Assembly (NCBI GenBank): GCA_029265355.1
Contig: JAJUJL010000006.1
Coordinates: 150,497-214,496, forward strand
Direction of reading: 5' to 3'
Length of the DNA stretch: 64,000 nucleotides
Source: Chloroflexota bacterium
GTDB lineage: Bacteria > Chloroflexota > Anaerolineae > Anaerolineales > UBA4823
Shown: positions 51,132-60,824 of the stretch, in pieces
Position numbering within the stretch: position 1 is the first letter of the stretch
Layout: the number at the start of each line of letters is the position of its first letter
Made by a program: the position numbers and the translations under genes
Notes under the pieces: model-generated
What the model was told of the DNA's origin: nothing
The model's input: only the letters and a program-made list of their open reading frames with translations
The model's database searches: none

Positions 51132-52610
51132 ATGAACGAAGAACTTTTCAGCACATATGAAGCCCTGACTTTCGATGATGTGCTGGTAGTGCCTGGCTAT
51201 GCCCAGGTGCTACCGGATCAAACCGATGTTTCGACACAGTTGACCAGCAGCATCAGATTGCAAATTCCGTTGCTATCGGCAGCCATGGATACGGTCACCG
51301 AGGCCCGCCTGGCAATTGCCCTGGCGCGGGAGGGCGGCCTGGGAATCATCCACCGCAATCTTTCAGCACAGCAGCAAGCCGCTGAAGTTGAGAAGGTAAA
51401 ACGATCACAATCGGGAATGATCGTGGAGCCGATTACCCTGTTGCCGGAAGCCCGCCTGGGTGAGGCTGAAAGGATCATGTCCACTTATCACATCAGCGGA
51501 GTGCCAGTGACGGATCCACAGGGACATCTGCTGGGTATTTTGACGAACCGGGATGTGCGATTTGTGGAGCCATCCGATTATGATCTGCCGGTGAGCAATT
51601 TTATGACGCCCATGCCATTGGTGACTGCACCGGTCGGCATCACACTCGATGAAGCGAAGCGCCTCCTGCAAAAACACCGCATCGAAAAGCTACCGCTGGT
51701 AGACGAGGCTGGTGTGATTAAAGGCTTGATCACCGTCAAGGATATCCAGAAAGCGCGCCAGTTTCCCCGAGCGTCGAAGGACACGAAGGGTCGGCTGATC
51801 GCTGGCGCGGCTGTCGGCGTCGGCGCTGACCTGGAAGAGCGAGTGCGGCTGCTTGTGCAGGAAGAGGTGGATATGGTGGTGGTGGACACGGCTCATGGGC
51901 ACTCAGCAGGAGTGATTGGGGCGATCAAAAGGATCAAGCAACATTGGCCAGAACTGCCGGTGATGGCAGGCAATGTGGTGACTGAAGAGGGCACCCTGGC
52001 ATTGATCGAGGCCGGGGCGGATGTGGTAAAAATTGGCGTGGGAGCGGGCTCGATCTGTACCACGCGCGTGGTTTCAGGCGCTGGAATGCCACAGATGACA
52101 GCCATCTACCAGTGCGCCAGGGCAGCTCACCAACGCGGTGTACCTGTGGTCGCTGATGGTGGTATCAAATACTCTGGCGACATTGTGAAGGCGATCGCTG
52201 CTGGGGCGGATGCGGTGATGCTGGGTAGCCTGCTGGCAGGTCTGGACGAATCGCCTGGCGAGGTCGTGCTTTTTGAAGGGCGCCGTTTCAAAGAGTACCG
52301 CGGCATGGGCAGCCTGGGCGCGATGCAGGGCTTTGGCCGTGATCGCTATGCCAGCGCCCAAGGTGGAAGCGGCAAGCTGGTGCCGGAAGGAATCGAAGGC
52401 CGGGTGCCCTATAAAGGGCCATTGAGCGATTACGTTTACCAACTCGTGGGGGGCCTGCGCTCGGGCATGGGATATGCAGGCGTCGCAACTTTGGAGGAGC
52501 TGCGCACGAACGCCCGCCTGGTGCGCATCACCAACGCGGGTCTGATCGAAAGCCACCCGCATGATGTGATCATTACCAAAGAGGCGCCAAACTATCAGTT
52601 AAATCAGTAA
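51132..52610 (+). CDS. guaB: IMP dehydrogenase
   Basis: Oxidises IMP to XMP with NAD, the committed step to GMP. The 492-residue product has the TIM-barrel start [15 protein letters not shown]. It contains two CBS domains (about 95-215) and the phosphate and active-site loop [21 protein letters not shown], in which the Cys of SICTTR is catalytic. The C-terminal [30 protein letters not shown] flap is also present. The start at 51132 has GGAGGT 8 bases upstream. A terminator lies about 45 bp after the stop. It follows purB-purH but has its own spacer with a repeat, so it is likely transcribed separately or by partial read-through. Confidence 0.95.
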   Translation: MNEELFSTYEALTFDDVLVVPGYAQVLPDQTDVSTQLTSSIRLQIPLLSAAMDTVTEARLAIALAREGGLGIIHRNLSAQQQAAEVEKVKRSQSGMIVEPITLLPEARLGEAERIMSTYHISGVPVTDPQGHLLGILTNRDVRFVEPSDYDLPVSNFMTPMPLVTAPVGITLDEAKRLLQKHRIEKLPLVDEAGVIKGLITVKDIQKARQFPRASKDTKGRLIAGAAVGVGADLEERVRLLVQEEVDMVVVDTAHGHSAGVIGAIKRIKQHWPELPVMAGNVVTEEGTLALIEAGADVVKIGVGAGSICTTRVVSGAGMPQMTAIYQCARAAHQRGVPVVADGGIKYSGDIVKAIAAGADAVMLGSLLAGLDESPGEVVLFEGRRFKEYRGMGSLGAMQGFGRDRYASAQGGSGKLVPEGIEGRVPYKGPLSDYVYQLVGGLRSGMGYAGVATLEELRTNARLVRITNAGLIESHPHDVIITKEAPNYQLNQ

Positions 52611-52654
52611 AGGCTGTGCTACCTTTTTTTTCGTTCTGGCCCTGATTATTCCAT

Positions 52655-52690
52655 GAAACAGCCCTGTGTTCAAACAGGGCTGTTTCTTTC
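52655..52690. terminator. Rho-independent terminator between guaB and the aldo/keto reductase gene
   Basis: A perfect 13-bp stem (GAAACAGCCCTGT at 52655-52667, ACAGGGCTGTTTC at 52674-52686) with a 6-base loop is followed by TTTCTTTA. It sits between convergent genes and probably works in both directions. Confidence 0.85.
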
Positions 52691-52703
52691 TTTACGATGG
52701 CGA

Positions 52704-53696
52704 TCAGCGAAAATCCACTTCTCCTTTGGGACGGTTATCTAGAATTGTTTCGATGCGCTGCATGATTTCATCGGAGAGAAGAGGAACCACTTCCAGGGCC
52801 TTCATATTTTCGTGCACCTGGCTAACACGCGATGCGCCGGTGATGACGGTGCTCACGTTGGGGTTTTTCAGACACCAGGCGAGGGCGAGCTGAGCCATGC
52901 TGCAGCCGATCTCGTTAGCGATCTGAGTAAGCTGGCGAACTTTTTCGATCTGCTGGCGAGCCTTCTCGCTTTCAAAGCGCTTGCGTAACCATTCATACCC
53001 TGCGACGGTGGCGCGAGTGCCCTCGGGTATGCCCTCATTGTATTTTCCGGTCAGCAAACCGCTTGCCAAAGGCGACCAGACCGTTGTGCCCAGCCCGATC
53101 TGACGATACAGGCGGATATACTCGCCTTCCACGCGATCACGGCGAAACATGTTGTACTCAGGCTGCTCCATGGTGGGAGGAATCAGGTGTTCTCTACGCG
53201 CCACAGCGTAAGCTTCCATGATCTCCTGCGCACTCCATTCGCTGGTGCCCCAGTAGAATGCTTTTCCCTGGCGGATAAGCAGGTTCATCGACCAGACTGT
53301 TTCCTCGATCGGAGTATACATATCGGGTCGGTGGCAGAAGACCAGGTCCACGTAATCGAGCTGCAAACGCTTCAGCGCTGCATGCATACCTTCCATGATA
53401 TGCTTGCGAGATAGTCCATTGTCGTTTGGACCATCGCCGCCCCAAAAGATTTTTGTGGATATCACCAGGTCTGAGCGCTTCCAGCCAACGCGTTTGAGCA
53501 CGTTGCCCATCACGATTTCCGCATTACCTTTGCCATACAGTTCGGCGTTGTCGAAGAAGTTTACCCCGGCTTCATAGGCTGCGATCATACACTCCTGGGC
53601 TGTTTGATCGCCAACTTGCTCTCCGAATGTTACCCATGCTCCCAGGGATAAGGCAGACACTTTCAAGCCGGACTGGCCTAAAAATCGGTATTCCAT
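52704..53696 (-). CDS. Aldo/keto reductase, potassium-channel-beta-like (YghZ/Kvbeta group)
   Basis: A NADPH-dependent (alpha/beta)8-barrel oxidoreductase reducing aldehydes and ketones. The 330-residue product has [21 protein letters not shown] (catalytic Asp/Tyr region), Lys in [23 protein letters not shown], His in [18 protein letters not shown] and the [14 protein letters not shown] block. Length and the [14 protein letters not shown] pattern place it among voltage-gated K-channel beta-subunit-like AKRs. No channel gene is nearby. It is monocistronic, convergent with guaB. Confidence 0.92.
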   Translation of the reverse strand: MEYRFLGQSGLKVSALSLGAWVTFGEQVGDQTAQECMIAAYEAGVNFFDNAELYGKGNAEIVMGNVLKRVGWKRSDLVISTKIFWGGDGPNDNGLSRKHIMEGMHAALKRLQLDYVDLVFCHRPDMYTPIEETVWSMNLLIRQGKAFYWGTSEWSAQEIMEAYAVARREHLIPPTMEQPEYNMFRRDRVEGEYIRLYRQIGLGTTVWSPLASGLLTGKYNEGIPEGTRATVAGYEWLRKRFESEKARQQIEKVRQLTQIANEIGCSMAQLALAWCLKNPNVSTVITGASRVSQVHENMKALEVVPLLSDEIMQRIETILDNRPKGEVDFR

Positions 53697-53788
53697 AGTT
53701 CCTCCTCAGTAAATCTGATAGATAGGTGTTACGCACTTTGGGTAAACGTGGGACGCCCATTCTTCCAATTGGGTACGTCTACGTTAAT

Positions 53789-54580
53789 TTATTTTGCGTG
53801 TTTCGGGCGAATATTTTGGCGGGCTCGCGATAACAAATCTGGTGTGGAGGCAGCCAGGGTGGTGAATACCTGCTTTTCGTAGTCAATCTCAGGTCGCAGC
53901 GGGAAGGGTTGAATACCGTCATAGCTTTCGATGGCGCCTCCGGATTCTTCCACGATCAACCAGGCGCCCGCAATATCCCAGATTTTTGGCGTGGCATCGA
54001 AAACCACCCGCGCTGCTCCGCTGCACAGAGTGCAGAAGCTGTATGCAGCTGAGCCCAGGATGCGCGCCTTATAAGGCAAGCTGACCTGGTAATTTCGAAA
54101 GGTGCGTGAACAGCAGGAGAAAAATGAAGCGGGTTTGGGCCTGGTTGCCTCGCTTAACACCAGCCGTTCTCCATTCATATATGCGCCGCGACCTCGTTGG
54201 GCTGTGTACAGTTCTTCCAACATTGGGAAATAGATGGCAGCGATATCACTGAAGCCATGCGAGACGCGAGCGATCGATATGCCCCAAATGGGCAGCCCCA
54301 GGCTGAAGTTCGTGGTGCCATCCAGAGGATCGATGATCCAGATAACTTGCTCAGCGTCTGGTCGGAAATTCAGTTTTTGTTCCTCGCTCAGCCGTAGTTC
54401 CTGGGGAAAGGATTCATTCAGGGCAATTTCGATGATGCGGTCTGCGGCCAAATCTGCTTCGGTGATAACGGAATGATCGCTCTTCAGCCGGGCGTTCAGC
54501 GCACCTTGCCGGAAGTAATCTTGCAACACCTTGCCAACCCGCATGGCGGTTTGGGCGGCGAAATCCAGGGGAGTTTCCAT
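53789..54580 (-). CDS. Inositol-monophosphatase-family phosphatase
   Basis: This Mg-dependent phosphatase family acts on inositol phosphates, fructose-1,6-bisphosphate or PAP. The 263-residue product has the LSEEQ Glu, the metal-site signature IIDPLDGTTNFSLGLPIWGISIA (residues about 85-107) and the C-terminal WDIAGAWLIVEESGG. These fix the FIG-superfamily fold. The exact substrate cannot be read from sequence. It lies 19 bp downstream of the amidohydrolase-CYTH gene, in a cinA-amidohydrolase-phosphatase operon. Confidence 0.9.
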   Translation of the reverse strand: METPLDFAAQTAMRVGKVLQDYFRQGALNARLKSDHSVITEADLAADRIIEIALNESFPQELRLSEEQKLNFRPDAEQVIWIIDPLDGTTNFSLGLPIWGISIARVSHGFSDIAAIYFPMLEELYTAQRGRGAYMNGERLVLSEATRPKPASFFSCCSRTFRNYQVSLPYKARILGSAAYSFCTLCSGAARVVFDATPKIWDIAGAWLIVEESGGAIESYDGIQPFPLRPEIDYEKQVFTTLAASTPDLLSRARQNIRPKHAK

Positions 54581-54599
54581 AAATAAAAGGTCGTTTAGC

Positions 54600-56582
54600 T
54601 CAACTCAGGTTTTTCACGATCTCAATATAATCTTGGGATATCGTGTTTGCCGAAGAGGCGCTCAGGAACGCCAGCAGATGATTGGCTACCTGGGCTTTGT
54701 GCTCCGCATCTTTCTTGCTCCAGGTGCGGCTTTTCACTTCCAGGAAATAGCCGAGTGAAGGCTGGAGCACGTTGTCCAGGTTGATGTAAAACTCGGTGCC
54801 CTGGTAGAGTACTCTCCAGCGCAAGCGATCTTTTTCGATGGAGGCTTCGCCAACTGGCTTGAAGTACTCGCGGTAAAAACGTAGACTGTGAGTTGCCGGG
54901 GCGATGAAGCGGCTGCGCGAGAGTAAAACATCGCTGGGGAATTGGAATTCTCGCGCGGGTCCAAGCAGCGTCAGGCGGTAGCGCACGTTGCTGATCTGAC
55001 CCTTATCATCGATAAATTCATCTTCCCGATAACGCAGATAACCCTGCGACGGATCCTGGAAAGAGAAATAAGTGTCATACTCGTGGTAATGGCGGCGATA
55101 GAGGATCTCGATTTCGGGTGAATTTAGCGCCTCCAGCACCGGAGCGGGATGTTCGATGCGTGCTTTAGCCTGCACTTCGAAAGTCTCGCCCTGCGTGGCG
55201 CCGCCAATGGCAATGAGCTTGGATAAGATCGATTTTTCTCGCTGGATTAAGAAGGTGTCGATCCTCCTGGCGTAGTCACGAGCCTGCTCCAGCAGAGTAG
55301 TTTCATCCAGGGTCAGTAACTGGCGTGAGCGCATCACCCAGCGACCATCGATCATCACATCGCTCACATCACTGGATTTGGCGGCGTACACAATCTGGGC
55401 ATAGACACCATTGGTGTCGCGGCGAAAGCGGGGCGAGTTGTGGAGAGGGTTAAGATCCACCAGGATCAGATCGGCGCGTTTTCCCGGCTCGAGCGATCCG
55501 GTGAGGTGGCCGATATGCATTGCCTGGGCACCCATGCGTGTAGCCATAGTCAGGGCGAGGTGAGCAGGTAATGCGGTTGGGTCATTGGTTACAGCTTTGG
55601 CGATAAACGCAGCCAGGCGAACCTCTTCGAACATATCCAGATCGTTGTTGGAGGCTGGACCGTCTGTGCCGATGCCAACATTCAATCCTGCCTCCAGCAT
55701 CTTGCTGACTGGGGCGAACCCTGAGGCCAGTTTGAGGTTAGAAGATGGATTGTGCGCAACACCGGCGTGGTTGTGCAACAAGGTATTGATCTCGCCATCA
55801 TCGATATGCACACAATGAGCAGCCAAGACCTTGGCTTCGAATAAATTCATCTTTTTGACGTAAGGGATCACTGGCATGCCGTATTCCTGGCGCGAATTCT
55901 CCGCTTCTATGGCGGTTTCTGCCAGGTGGGTGTGTAATGGCACGTCGAATTCGGCTGCCAGCTCGGCGCTGGCGCGCAAGATCTCCGGGGTACAGGTATA
56001 CGGGGCATGCGGTGCTACAGAGGGTACGATTAGATGATGCCCCTTCCATCGTTGGATATAATCGCGCGCCATGGCCAGGGATTCTTCATAGAAGCGTGCG
56101 TCTGGAGAGGGAAACTTTAGCACGGTTTGAGAGCATACCGCGCGTAAACCTGCTTCCGCAGTGGCTTTAGCGACATCTTCCTCAAAGTAATACATGTCGG
56201 CAAAGCTGGTGACGCCGCTGCGGATCAGTTCGACACATGCGATCTGCGTGCCGAGGCGCACGAAATCGGGTGAAACAAATTCACGCTCCACCGGCATCAT
56301 ATATCCCAAGAGCCAGACATCCAGGCGGAGATCATCTGCCAGGCCGCGCAAGAGTGTCATTGGCACATGGGTGTGGGCATTGACCAGGCCTGGCATGAGC
56401 ACCTTGCCCTGGCAATCCAGCGTTTCAGTGGCGAGGTACTGGTTGCGCAGATCCGATTCAAATCCAACAGCGACGATCGAATCGCCCTTGATTGCCACCG
56501 CGCCCGGTTCATACTGGCTGAGATTTGTATCCATGGTCAGTACAACGGCATTGACAAACAACAAATCTACCGGTTCTAGCAC
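54600..56582 (-). CDS. Amidohydrolase (MTA/SAH-deaminase-like) fused to a CYTH-like domain
   Basis: The 660-residue product has residues 1-430 as a metal-dependent deaminase: PGLVNAHTHVPMTLLRGLADD, VAPHAPYTC, PLHTHLAETAIEAE, VLAAHCVHIDDGE and GTDGPASNNDLDMFEEV (the HxH, His, His and Asp zinc set), followed by LTGSLEPGKRADLILVDL. This resembles S-adenosylhomocysteine/5'-methylthioadenosine deaminases. After a linker, residues about 470-650 resemble a CYTH/triphosphate-tunnel domain (FEVQAKARIEHP, YDTYFSF, YLRYREDE, GYFLEVKSRTWS). The start GTG 56582 is chosen for its AAGGAG at 8-base spacing. A longer frame begins with TTG overlapping the cinA stop. The ExExK CYTH signature is only partial (E-V-Q-A-K). 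Confidence 0.85.
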   Translation of the reverse strand: MLEPVDLLFVNAVVLTMDTNLSQYEPGAVAIKGDSIVAVGFESDLRNQYLATETLDCQGKVLMPGLVNAHTHVPMTLLRGLADDLRLDVWLLGYMMPVEREFVSPDFVRLGTQIACVELIRSGVTSFADMYYFEEDVAKATAEAGLRAVCSQTVLKFPSPDARFYEESLAMARDYIQRWKGHHLIVPSVAPHAPYTCTPEILRASAELAAEFDVPLHTHLAETAIEAENSRQEYGMPVIPYVKKMNLFEAKVLAAHCVHIDDGEINTLLHNHAGVAHNPSSNLKLASGFAPVSKMLEAGLNVGIGTDGPASNNDLDMFEEVRLAAFIAKAVTNDPTALPAHLALTMATRMGAQAMHIGHLTGSLEPGKRADLILVDLNPLHNSPRFRRDTNGVYAQIVYAAKSSDVSDVMIDGRWVMRSRQLLTLDETTLLEQARDYARRIDTFLIQREKSILSKLIAIGGATQGETFEVQAKARIEHPAPVLEALNSPEIEILYRRHYHEYDTYFSFQDPSQGYLRYREDEFIDDKGQISNVRYRLTLLGPAREFQFPSDVLLSRSRFIAPATHSLRFYREYFKPVGEASIEKDRLRWRVLYQGTEFYINLDNVLQPSLGYFLEVKSRTWSKKDAEHKAQVANHLLAFLSASSANTISQDYIEIVKNLS

Positions 56583-56632
56583 GATCCGTTCTCCTTGTAG
56601 TCTTGCGGGATCATCCTCTGGCGGAGCCTGCT

Positions 56633-57784
56633 TCAATCATTCAAGAGGCGGCGGATGATATCCAGGCTGTGGTGGAAAGCCCAACGCGGGGCATACTCTG
56701 GCGGCCCACCGTAAGGGCGGGTGAATTGGCGTTTACGATCAGGTGTGACCAAAGCCAGGCACACGTCTTGTTTATCTCCCTGGGGGTATATCGCCACCCC
56801 AAGACCGACCTCTGCGCCGCGGGCATGGCGTAAGCGCTCGACATGTTGCATCAGATCTTCAGGGTCTGGCGGTTCGGTGAGCACCTCGCCGCCCAGAAAA
56901 CCGGCCTGGACGGCGGAAAGGCGGCGGATCAAGCTGCCATCCAATCCGGCTTCGATAACGACCAGCTTCCAGCCACGGCTGGCAACGCTGCGCATAGCCA
57001 CTTCCTCAAGCGTCTCGTGATCGGCGCCGTACACCCAATCCCCCAGGCGCTGCCGAATGGTCGTCTCGATGGGGGCGATCATCTGATCGGCCGCGGCTTC
57101 CGATTCAGCTTTGGCAGTGATCCTGACATCCACTTGCCCAGAGTGAGCTGCCAGCCCGACCGTGGGATTGCTGAGACTTTCCAGGTCTCCGATGAGATCA
57201 TCGATTTGAGATTCGCCCGCACCCGAGGTATGCAACACGCGGGCTTTGATGATGCCATGCAGGTCAAATCGTTGCTTAAGGTAGGGAACGATAGCATGTT
57301 CGATCAGGTATTCCATTTCGCGCGGAACACCTGGCAATGCCACAATAGACTTATTGCCTATTTCGACAATGAAAGCCGGCGCCGTGCCGACCGGATTCTC
57401 GATGGCGATAGCGCCGACAGGAACGTAAGCCTGCCGGCGGTTGTTTTCTGTTGGTTGGCGATTGAATCGCTGAAAGCGCGCCTGGATCTGTTCCCACAAT
57501 TCTGGGCGGTATTCGGTTTCTACGCCGGCTGCAAGAGCTACTGCTTCGCGCGTGGGGTCATCCACGGTTGGTCCCAAACCGCCCGTGGTGATGACTAAAT
57601 CGCAGCGATCCAATGCTTGCTGGATCGCCTGTGCGATGCGCCGGGCATTATCGCCAACGGTTGTTTTTCGGTATAGGTCGACTCCCAGGTCTCTCAGGCG
57701 CCGGGCAATGAATCGCGCATTCGTATCCACAATCTCGCCCAATAAAATCTCGGTTCCGATAGTGATGATTTCAGCAGATGCCAT
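56633..57784 (-). CDS. cinA: CinA-family protein (MoaB/MogA-like domain)
   Basis: CinA-family proteins combine a competence/damage-inducible N-terminal domain with a nicotinamide-nucleotide pyrophosphatase/amidase-like role. The 383-residue product has the MoCF_biosynth pattern IITIGTEILLGEIVDTNARFIARRL, GDNARRIAQAIQQAL and TTGGLGPTVDDPTREAVAL (about 60-80), followed by the middle domain. The C-terminal CinA domain is recognisable in part (GWKLVVIEAGLDGSLIRRLS at about 268-287), although the family's usual SGG/TGG motifs look divergent. It is first in the cinA-amidohydrolase-phosphatase series; the true amidohydrolase start lies 50 bp downstream. Confidence 0.88.
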   Translation of the reverse strand: MASAEIITIGTEILLGEIVDTNARFIARRLRDLGVDLYRKTTVGDNARRIAQAIQQALDRCDLVITTGGLGPTVDDPTREAVALAAGVETEYRPELWEQIQARFQRFNRQPTENNRRQAYVPVGAIAIENPVGTAPAFIVEIGNKSIVALPGVPREMEYLIEHAIVPYLKQRFDLHGIIKARVLHTSGAGESQIDDLIGDLESLSNPTVGLAAHSGQVDVRITAKAESEAAADQMIAPIETTIRQRLGDWVYGADHETLEEVAMRSVASRGWKLVVIEAGLDGSLIRRLSAVQAGFLGGEVLTEPPDPEDLMQHVERLRHARGAEVGLGVAIYPQGDKQDVCLALVTPDRKRQFTRPYGGPPEYAPRWAFHHSLDIIRRLLND

Positions 57785-57917
57785 GAAATTGATAACCAGC
57801 TTTCGGGGTTGGGGTTAATGATAAAGGGTATTCTACCACTACGGTGATAGATTCCTGGAAGACAGTTCAATCGGATACTTCCGAGATTGAGCCTGTCGCT
57901 TGGTGTGGAAGAAGGGA

Positions 57918-57923
57918 TATAAT
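57918..57923 (+). promoter_or_regulatory. -10 element for the KAS-III-like gene
   Basis: A consensus TATAAT lies 79 bp upstream of the ATG at 58003, in the divergent region between cinA and the KAS-III gene. A strong -35 is not visible. The ribosome binding site is GGGAGA. Confidence 0.4.
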
Positions 57924-58002
57924 GTGGACAATTATGAGTGAGAATCATCCAGGCTTCCCCGGAAAATCGATCGATGATTTGTGATCATGGGAGATAGTAA
58001 CG

Positions 58003-59280
58003 ATGTTGAAATCAGAAGCGCAAGAAACGACTTTGTCCAGTAGCGCGCCGTTCTATGAGCGCCCGGGTGTGCAGCTTCAGTCCATTCCAGTTGCTTCCGG
58101 GATTCCCATTGGAATCGAGATGGTATCAAATCCTGAGCTTGGCATCGGCGGGGCGTACGGCGCGTGGGGAGAATGCTACGATAACGAGGGCTTGATTAGA
58201 ATGCTGGAAGAACGGCTGGGGGAGCCGATGGAGGAGGGTCAATTGGAGCTTTCGTCCCTCGGATTCGAATATCGCCATCACGTACCGCAACTCTCTCAGG
58301 AGGAGCACATCGAAGTGGAGGTGCAAGCGGGAGTGCGCTTCCTTCAGGCAGCCATACGCGCATGCGGTTGGAAACCGGAAGAAATTCAGGCGGTGCTGGT
58401 TGGGATGAGCGCGCCGGTAGTGGGGGATTTTCTGGAGCGCATCACCAGGTTGGCGGGCATCTCGGAGAAAGCTCTTAAGGTAGCGGTGCACAAGGCGTGT
58501 GACAGCTCGGTAGGCGCATTGAATCTGGCATTGAATCCGGGGTTGGCGCTGAAACAGTTAGGACGCAACCTGGCGGATGAGCTGCGGGGGAAGAAAATCC
58601 TGGTGGGTGGCATCGAAGGTCTCAGCCGTTTTATGCAAGGAACGCGCGATCGAAATGCCCTGCAGCTTTTCGGCAACGGCGCTGGAATGCTTGGCTTAAT
58701 CCCCGGAGAGAGCATGAGGTTTCTGGTGGGCGGCACCCATGAGGCATACGACGATGAGGGTGTACTGGCGGTGCACATGGTTTATCCCCATTCGGGCAAT
58801 CCGGAGGATCGAGATTCTTACCTGGACATCTGCCAGACTGGCGAAAACAGCATCCGTGTGGCTGGCTTGATGCACGAGCCGCAAGATGACAACACCGTGG
58901 TGATGGCTGGTCCGATGGGAATGGTGAAATTGTTTGTTCGCACGGGTGTGCAGGTGGTCAAGGATGTCTACCAGGCTTACCAGGAGAAGGTAGCTGAATT
59001 AGTGAGCGCCAAAACGGGTAGTCAAGGTTCCATCGCCCTGGCGATCGTTCATCATGCCAATTATAAGATCAATAAACTGAAGGAAAAGAACCTGATCAAA
59101 GAAGGCATCAACCTGCCGATGCCCTGGTTGTTGAGCGATTTTGGCAATGTCAGTGCGGCTTCGAACATGATCGCTTTTCTACGCGGACTGCCCGGCCTGA
59201 AGCCGGGCAATCACTTGCTGTTCGATGGATTCGGCGCTGGCACCTACTACGATGTGCTGGCGGTCGAGGTGGGGTCGTAA
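58003..59280 (+). CDS. 3-oxoacyl-ACP synthase III-like enzyme (FabH/KAS III superfamily)
   Basis: A thiolase-fold condensing enzyme. The 425-residue product is longer than FabH (about 320). The catalytic triad is intact and in the FabH order: Cys166 (HKACDSS), His351 (or His350, VHHANYKI) and Asn382 (FGNVSAASN). The N-terminal GIPIGIEMVSNPELG and the region between triad parts are not like standard FabH, so it may use a special acyl starter or belong to a secondary lipid pathway. No acyl carrier or other fab gene is adjacent. It is divergent from cinA and convergent with livF, ending 0 bp from it. Confidence 0.85.
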   Translation: MLKSEAQETTLSSSAPFYERPGVQLQSIPVASGIPIGIEMVSNPELGIGGAYGAWGECYDNEGLIRMLEERLGEPMEEGQLELSSLGFEYRHHVPQLSQEEHIEVEVQAGVRFLQAAIRACGWKPEEIQAVLVGMSAPVVGDFLERITRLAGISEKALKVAVHKACDSSVGALNLALNPGLALKQLGRNLADELRGKKILVGGIEGLSRFMQGTRDRNALQLFGNGAGMLGLIPGESMRFLVGGTHEAYDDEGVLAVHMVYPHSGNPEDRDSYLDICQTGENSIRVAGLMHEPQDDNTVVMAGPMGMVKLFVRTGVQVVKDVYQAYQEKVAELVSAKTGSQGSIALAIVHHANYKINKLKEKNLIKEGINLPMPWLLSDFGNVSAASNMIAFLRGLPGLKPGNHLLFDGFGAGTYYDVLAVEVGS

Positions 59281-59997
59281 TTACTCGATGCCCAAATAAG
59301 CTTTCTGCACCATTTCATTGGCCTGCAGATTTTCTGCGCTGTCCTGTAATACGATCTGCCCGGTTTGCAGCACATAACCGCGGCTGGCAATGGAGAGCGC
59401 CATCAATGCATTCTGTTCAACAAGCAGTATGGTGGTGCCCTCCCGGTTGATGTCCTTGATGGTGTCGAAAATCCCTTCGACGAGGATGGGGGCCAAACCC
59501 ATGGAAGGCTCATCCAGGAGCAAAATGCGAGGATGAGCCATCAGGGCGCGGCCGATCGCCAGCATTTGCTGCTCACCACCCGACAGGGTTCCAGCTACCT
59601 GCTTTCGCCGTTCTTTGAGGCGTGGAAAAAGGCCAAACACGCGCTCCAGATCTGACGCATACGTAGCGCGGTCGTTGCGGCTGTACGCTCCCAGGTCAAG
59701 GTTTTCCTCGACGGTCAGGCGGGCAAAGACGCCGCGGCCTTCTGGCACCATGGCGACGCCTTTGTAAACAATCTGATGCGTCTTGAAGTCAGCCAGATCT
59801 TCCCCATCCAAAATCACTTTGCCGCGGCGCGGTTTCAATAAACCGCAGATCGTGCGCAGCGTGGTGGTTTTGCCTGCGCCGTTCCCGCCGATCAGGGTGA
59901 CAATTTCGCCTCTCTCAACAGTGAGCGAGATGCCTTTCAGGGCATGAATATTGCCGTAATAGGTGTGTACATCGTGTACTTCGAGAAATGCCATCAT
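59281..59997 (-). CDS. livF: Branched-chain amino acid ABC transporter ATPase LivF
   Basis: One of the two ATPases powering branched-chain (or other) amino acid uptake. The 238-residue product has Walker A IGGNGAGKTTT (about residues 36-46), the Q-loop region KGVAMVPEGRGVFARLTVEENL (LivF-specific), the signature GTLSGGEQQMLAIGRAL and Walker B ILLLDEPSMGLAP. Its start overlaps the livG stop by 4 bases (ATGA). It is the last gene of the livK-H-M-G-F operon. Confidence 0.95.
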   Translation of the reverse strand: MMAFLEVHDVHTYYGNIHALKGISLTVERGEIVTLIGGNGAGKTTTLRTICGLLKPRRGKVILDGEDLADFKTHQIVYKGVAMVPEGRGVFARLTVEENLDLGAYSRNDRATYASDLERVFGLFPRLKERRKQVAGTLSGGEQQMLAIGRALMAHPRILLLDEPSMGLAPILVEGIFDTIKDINREGTTILLVEQNALMALSIASRGYVLQTGQIVLQDSAENLQANEMVQKAYLGIE

Positions 59998-60824
59998 CCA
60001 ACTCCTGCGTTGGCTGGCCGAGCAGAAGCCGCGCTACTGGAGGATGTCAGCCCAGAGGCAGCGCCTCGCCCCAGGTAGGCTTCAATCACTTTGGGGTTGC
60101 GTTGGATTTCGGCTGGCGTGCCTTCTGCGATTTTTGCACCGTAATCCAAAACGGTCACTTGCTCGCTGATGCTCATCACGACGCGCATATCATGCTCGAT
60201 CAGCAAGATAGTGATGCCGAATTCATCGCGCAATTTTTTGATGAAGCCAATCATCTCGGCGGTTTCGTGGATGTTCATGCCTGCGGTCGGCTCATCCAGC
60301 AGCAACAGGCGCGGTCGAGAGGCTAACGCTCGGGCGACTTCCAGCCTGCGCTGGGCGCCGTAAGGCAAATTGCGCGCCAGTTGATCGCCAACGCCCGCCA
60401 GGCCGACGAAACGCAGCAATTGCATTGCCTCATCCAACGATTCTTTTTCTTCCCTGCGCTGGCGTGGGGTGTGGATGATCGCTTCATACCAGGCGGTGTG
60501 CATGCGTGGGTGCCGCCCGACCATGATATTCTCCAAGGCGGTCATGTTCTTGAAAAGGCGTATGTTCTGGTAGGTGCGGGCGATGCCAAGTTGGGTGACG
60601 CGATCCGGAGATAAGCCATTGATCAGTCTACCCTCGAAATAGACTTCTCCAGAGGTGGGTTCATAGAAACCCGTGATGCAATTGAAGAAGGTGGTTTTTC
60701 CAGCGCCGTTCGGTCCGATGACGCTGGCGATGGATTTCTCTGGCACATCGAGATCAACCTGGTTGACTGCCAGTAGACCGCCAAAGCGTTTGGTAAGCTG
60801 TCGGGTGCTCAACGTGGCGGTCAT
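59994..60824 (-). CDS. livG: Branched-chain amino acid ABC transporter ATPase LivG
   Basis: The second ATPase. The 276-residue product has Walker A IGPNGAGKTTFFNCI, LGIARTYQNIRLFKNMTALENIMVG, the signature LARNLPYGAQRRLEVARAL (a variant of LSGGQ, typical of LivG) and Walker B LLLLDEPTAGMN, ending in the LivG-specific GTPAEIQRNPKVIEAYLG. The ATG at 60824 overlaps the livM stop (ATGA). A longer frame extends inside livM but is not used. Confidence 0.95.
   Translation of the reverse strand: MTATLSTRQLTKRFGGLLAVNQVDLDVPEKSIASVIGPNGAGKTTFFNCITGFYEPTSGEVYFEGRLINGLSPDRVTQLGIARTYQNIRLFKNMTALENIMVGRHPRMHTAWYEAIIHTPRQRREEKESLDEAMQLLRFVGLAGVGDQLARNLPYGAQRRLEVARALASRPRLLLLDEPTAGMNIHETAEMIGFIKKLRDEFGITILLIEHDMRVVMSISEQVTVLDYGAKIAEGTPAEIQRNPKVIEAYLGRGAASGLTSSSSAASARPANAGVG

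Noticed and set aside
16031..53740. GTTACGCACTT shared at 16034 and 53728
   Set aside because: An 11-bp match is expected by chance many times in 64 kb, and the flanks do not align.
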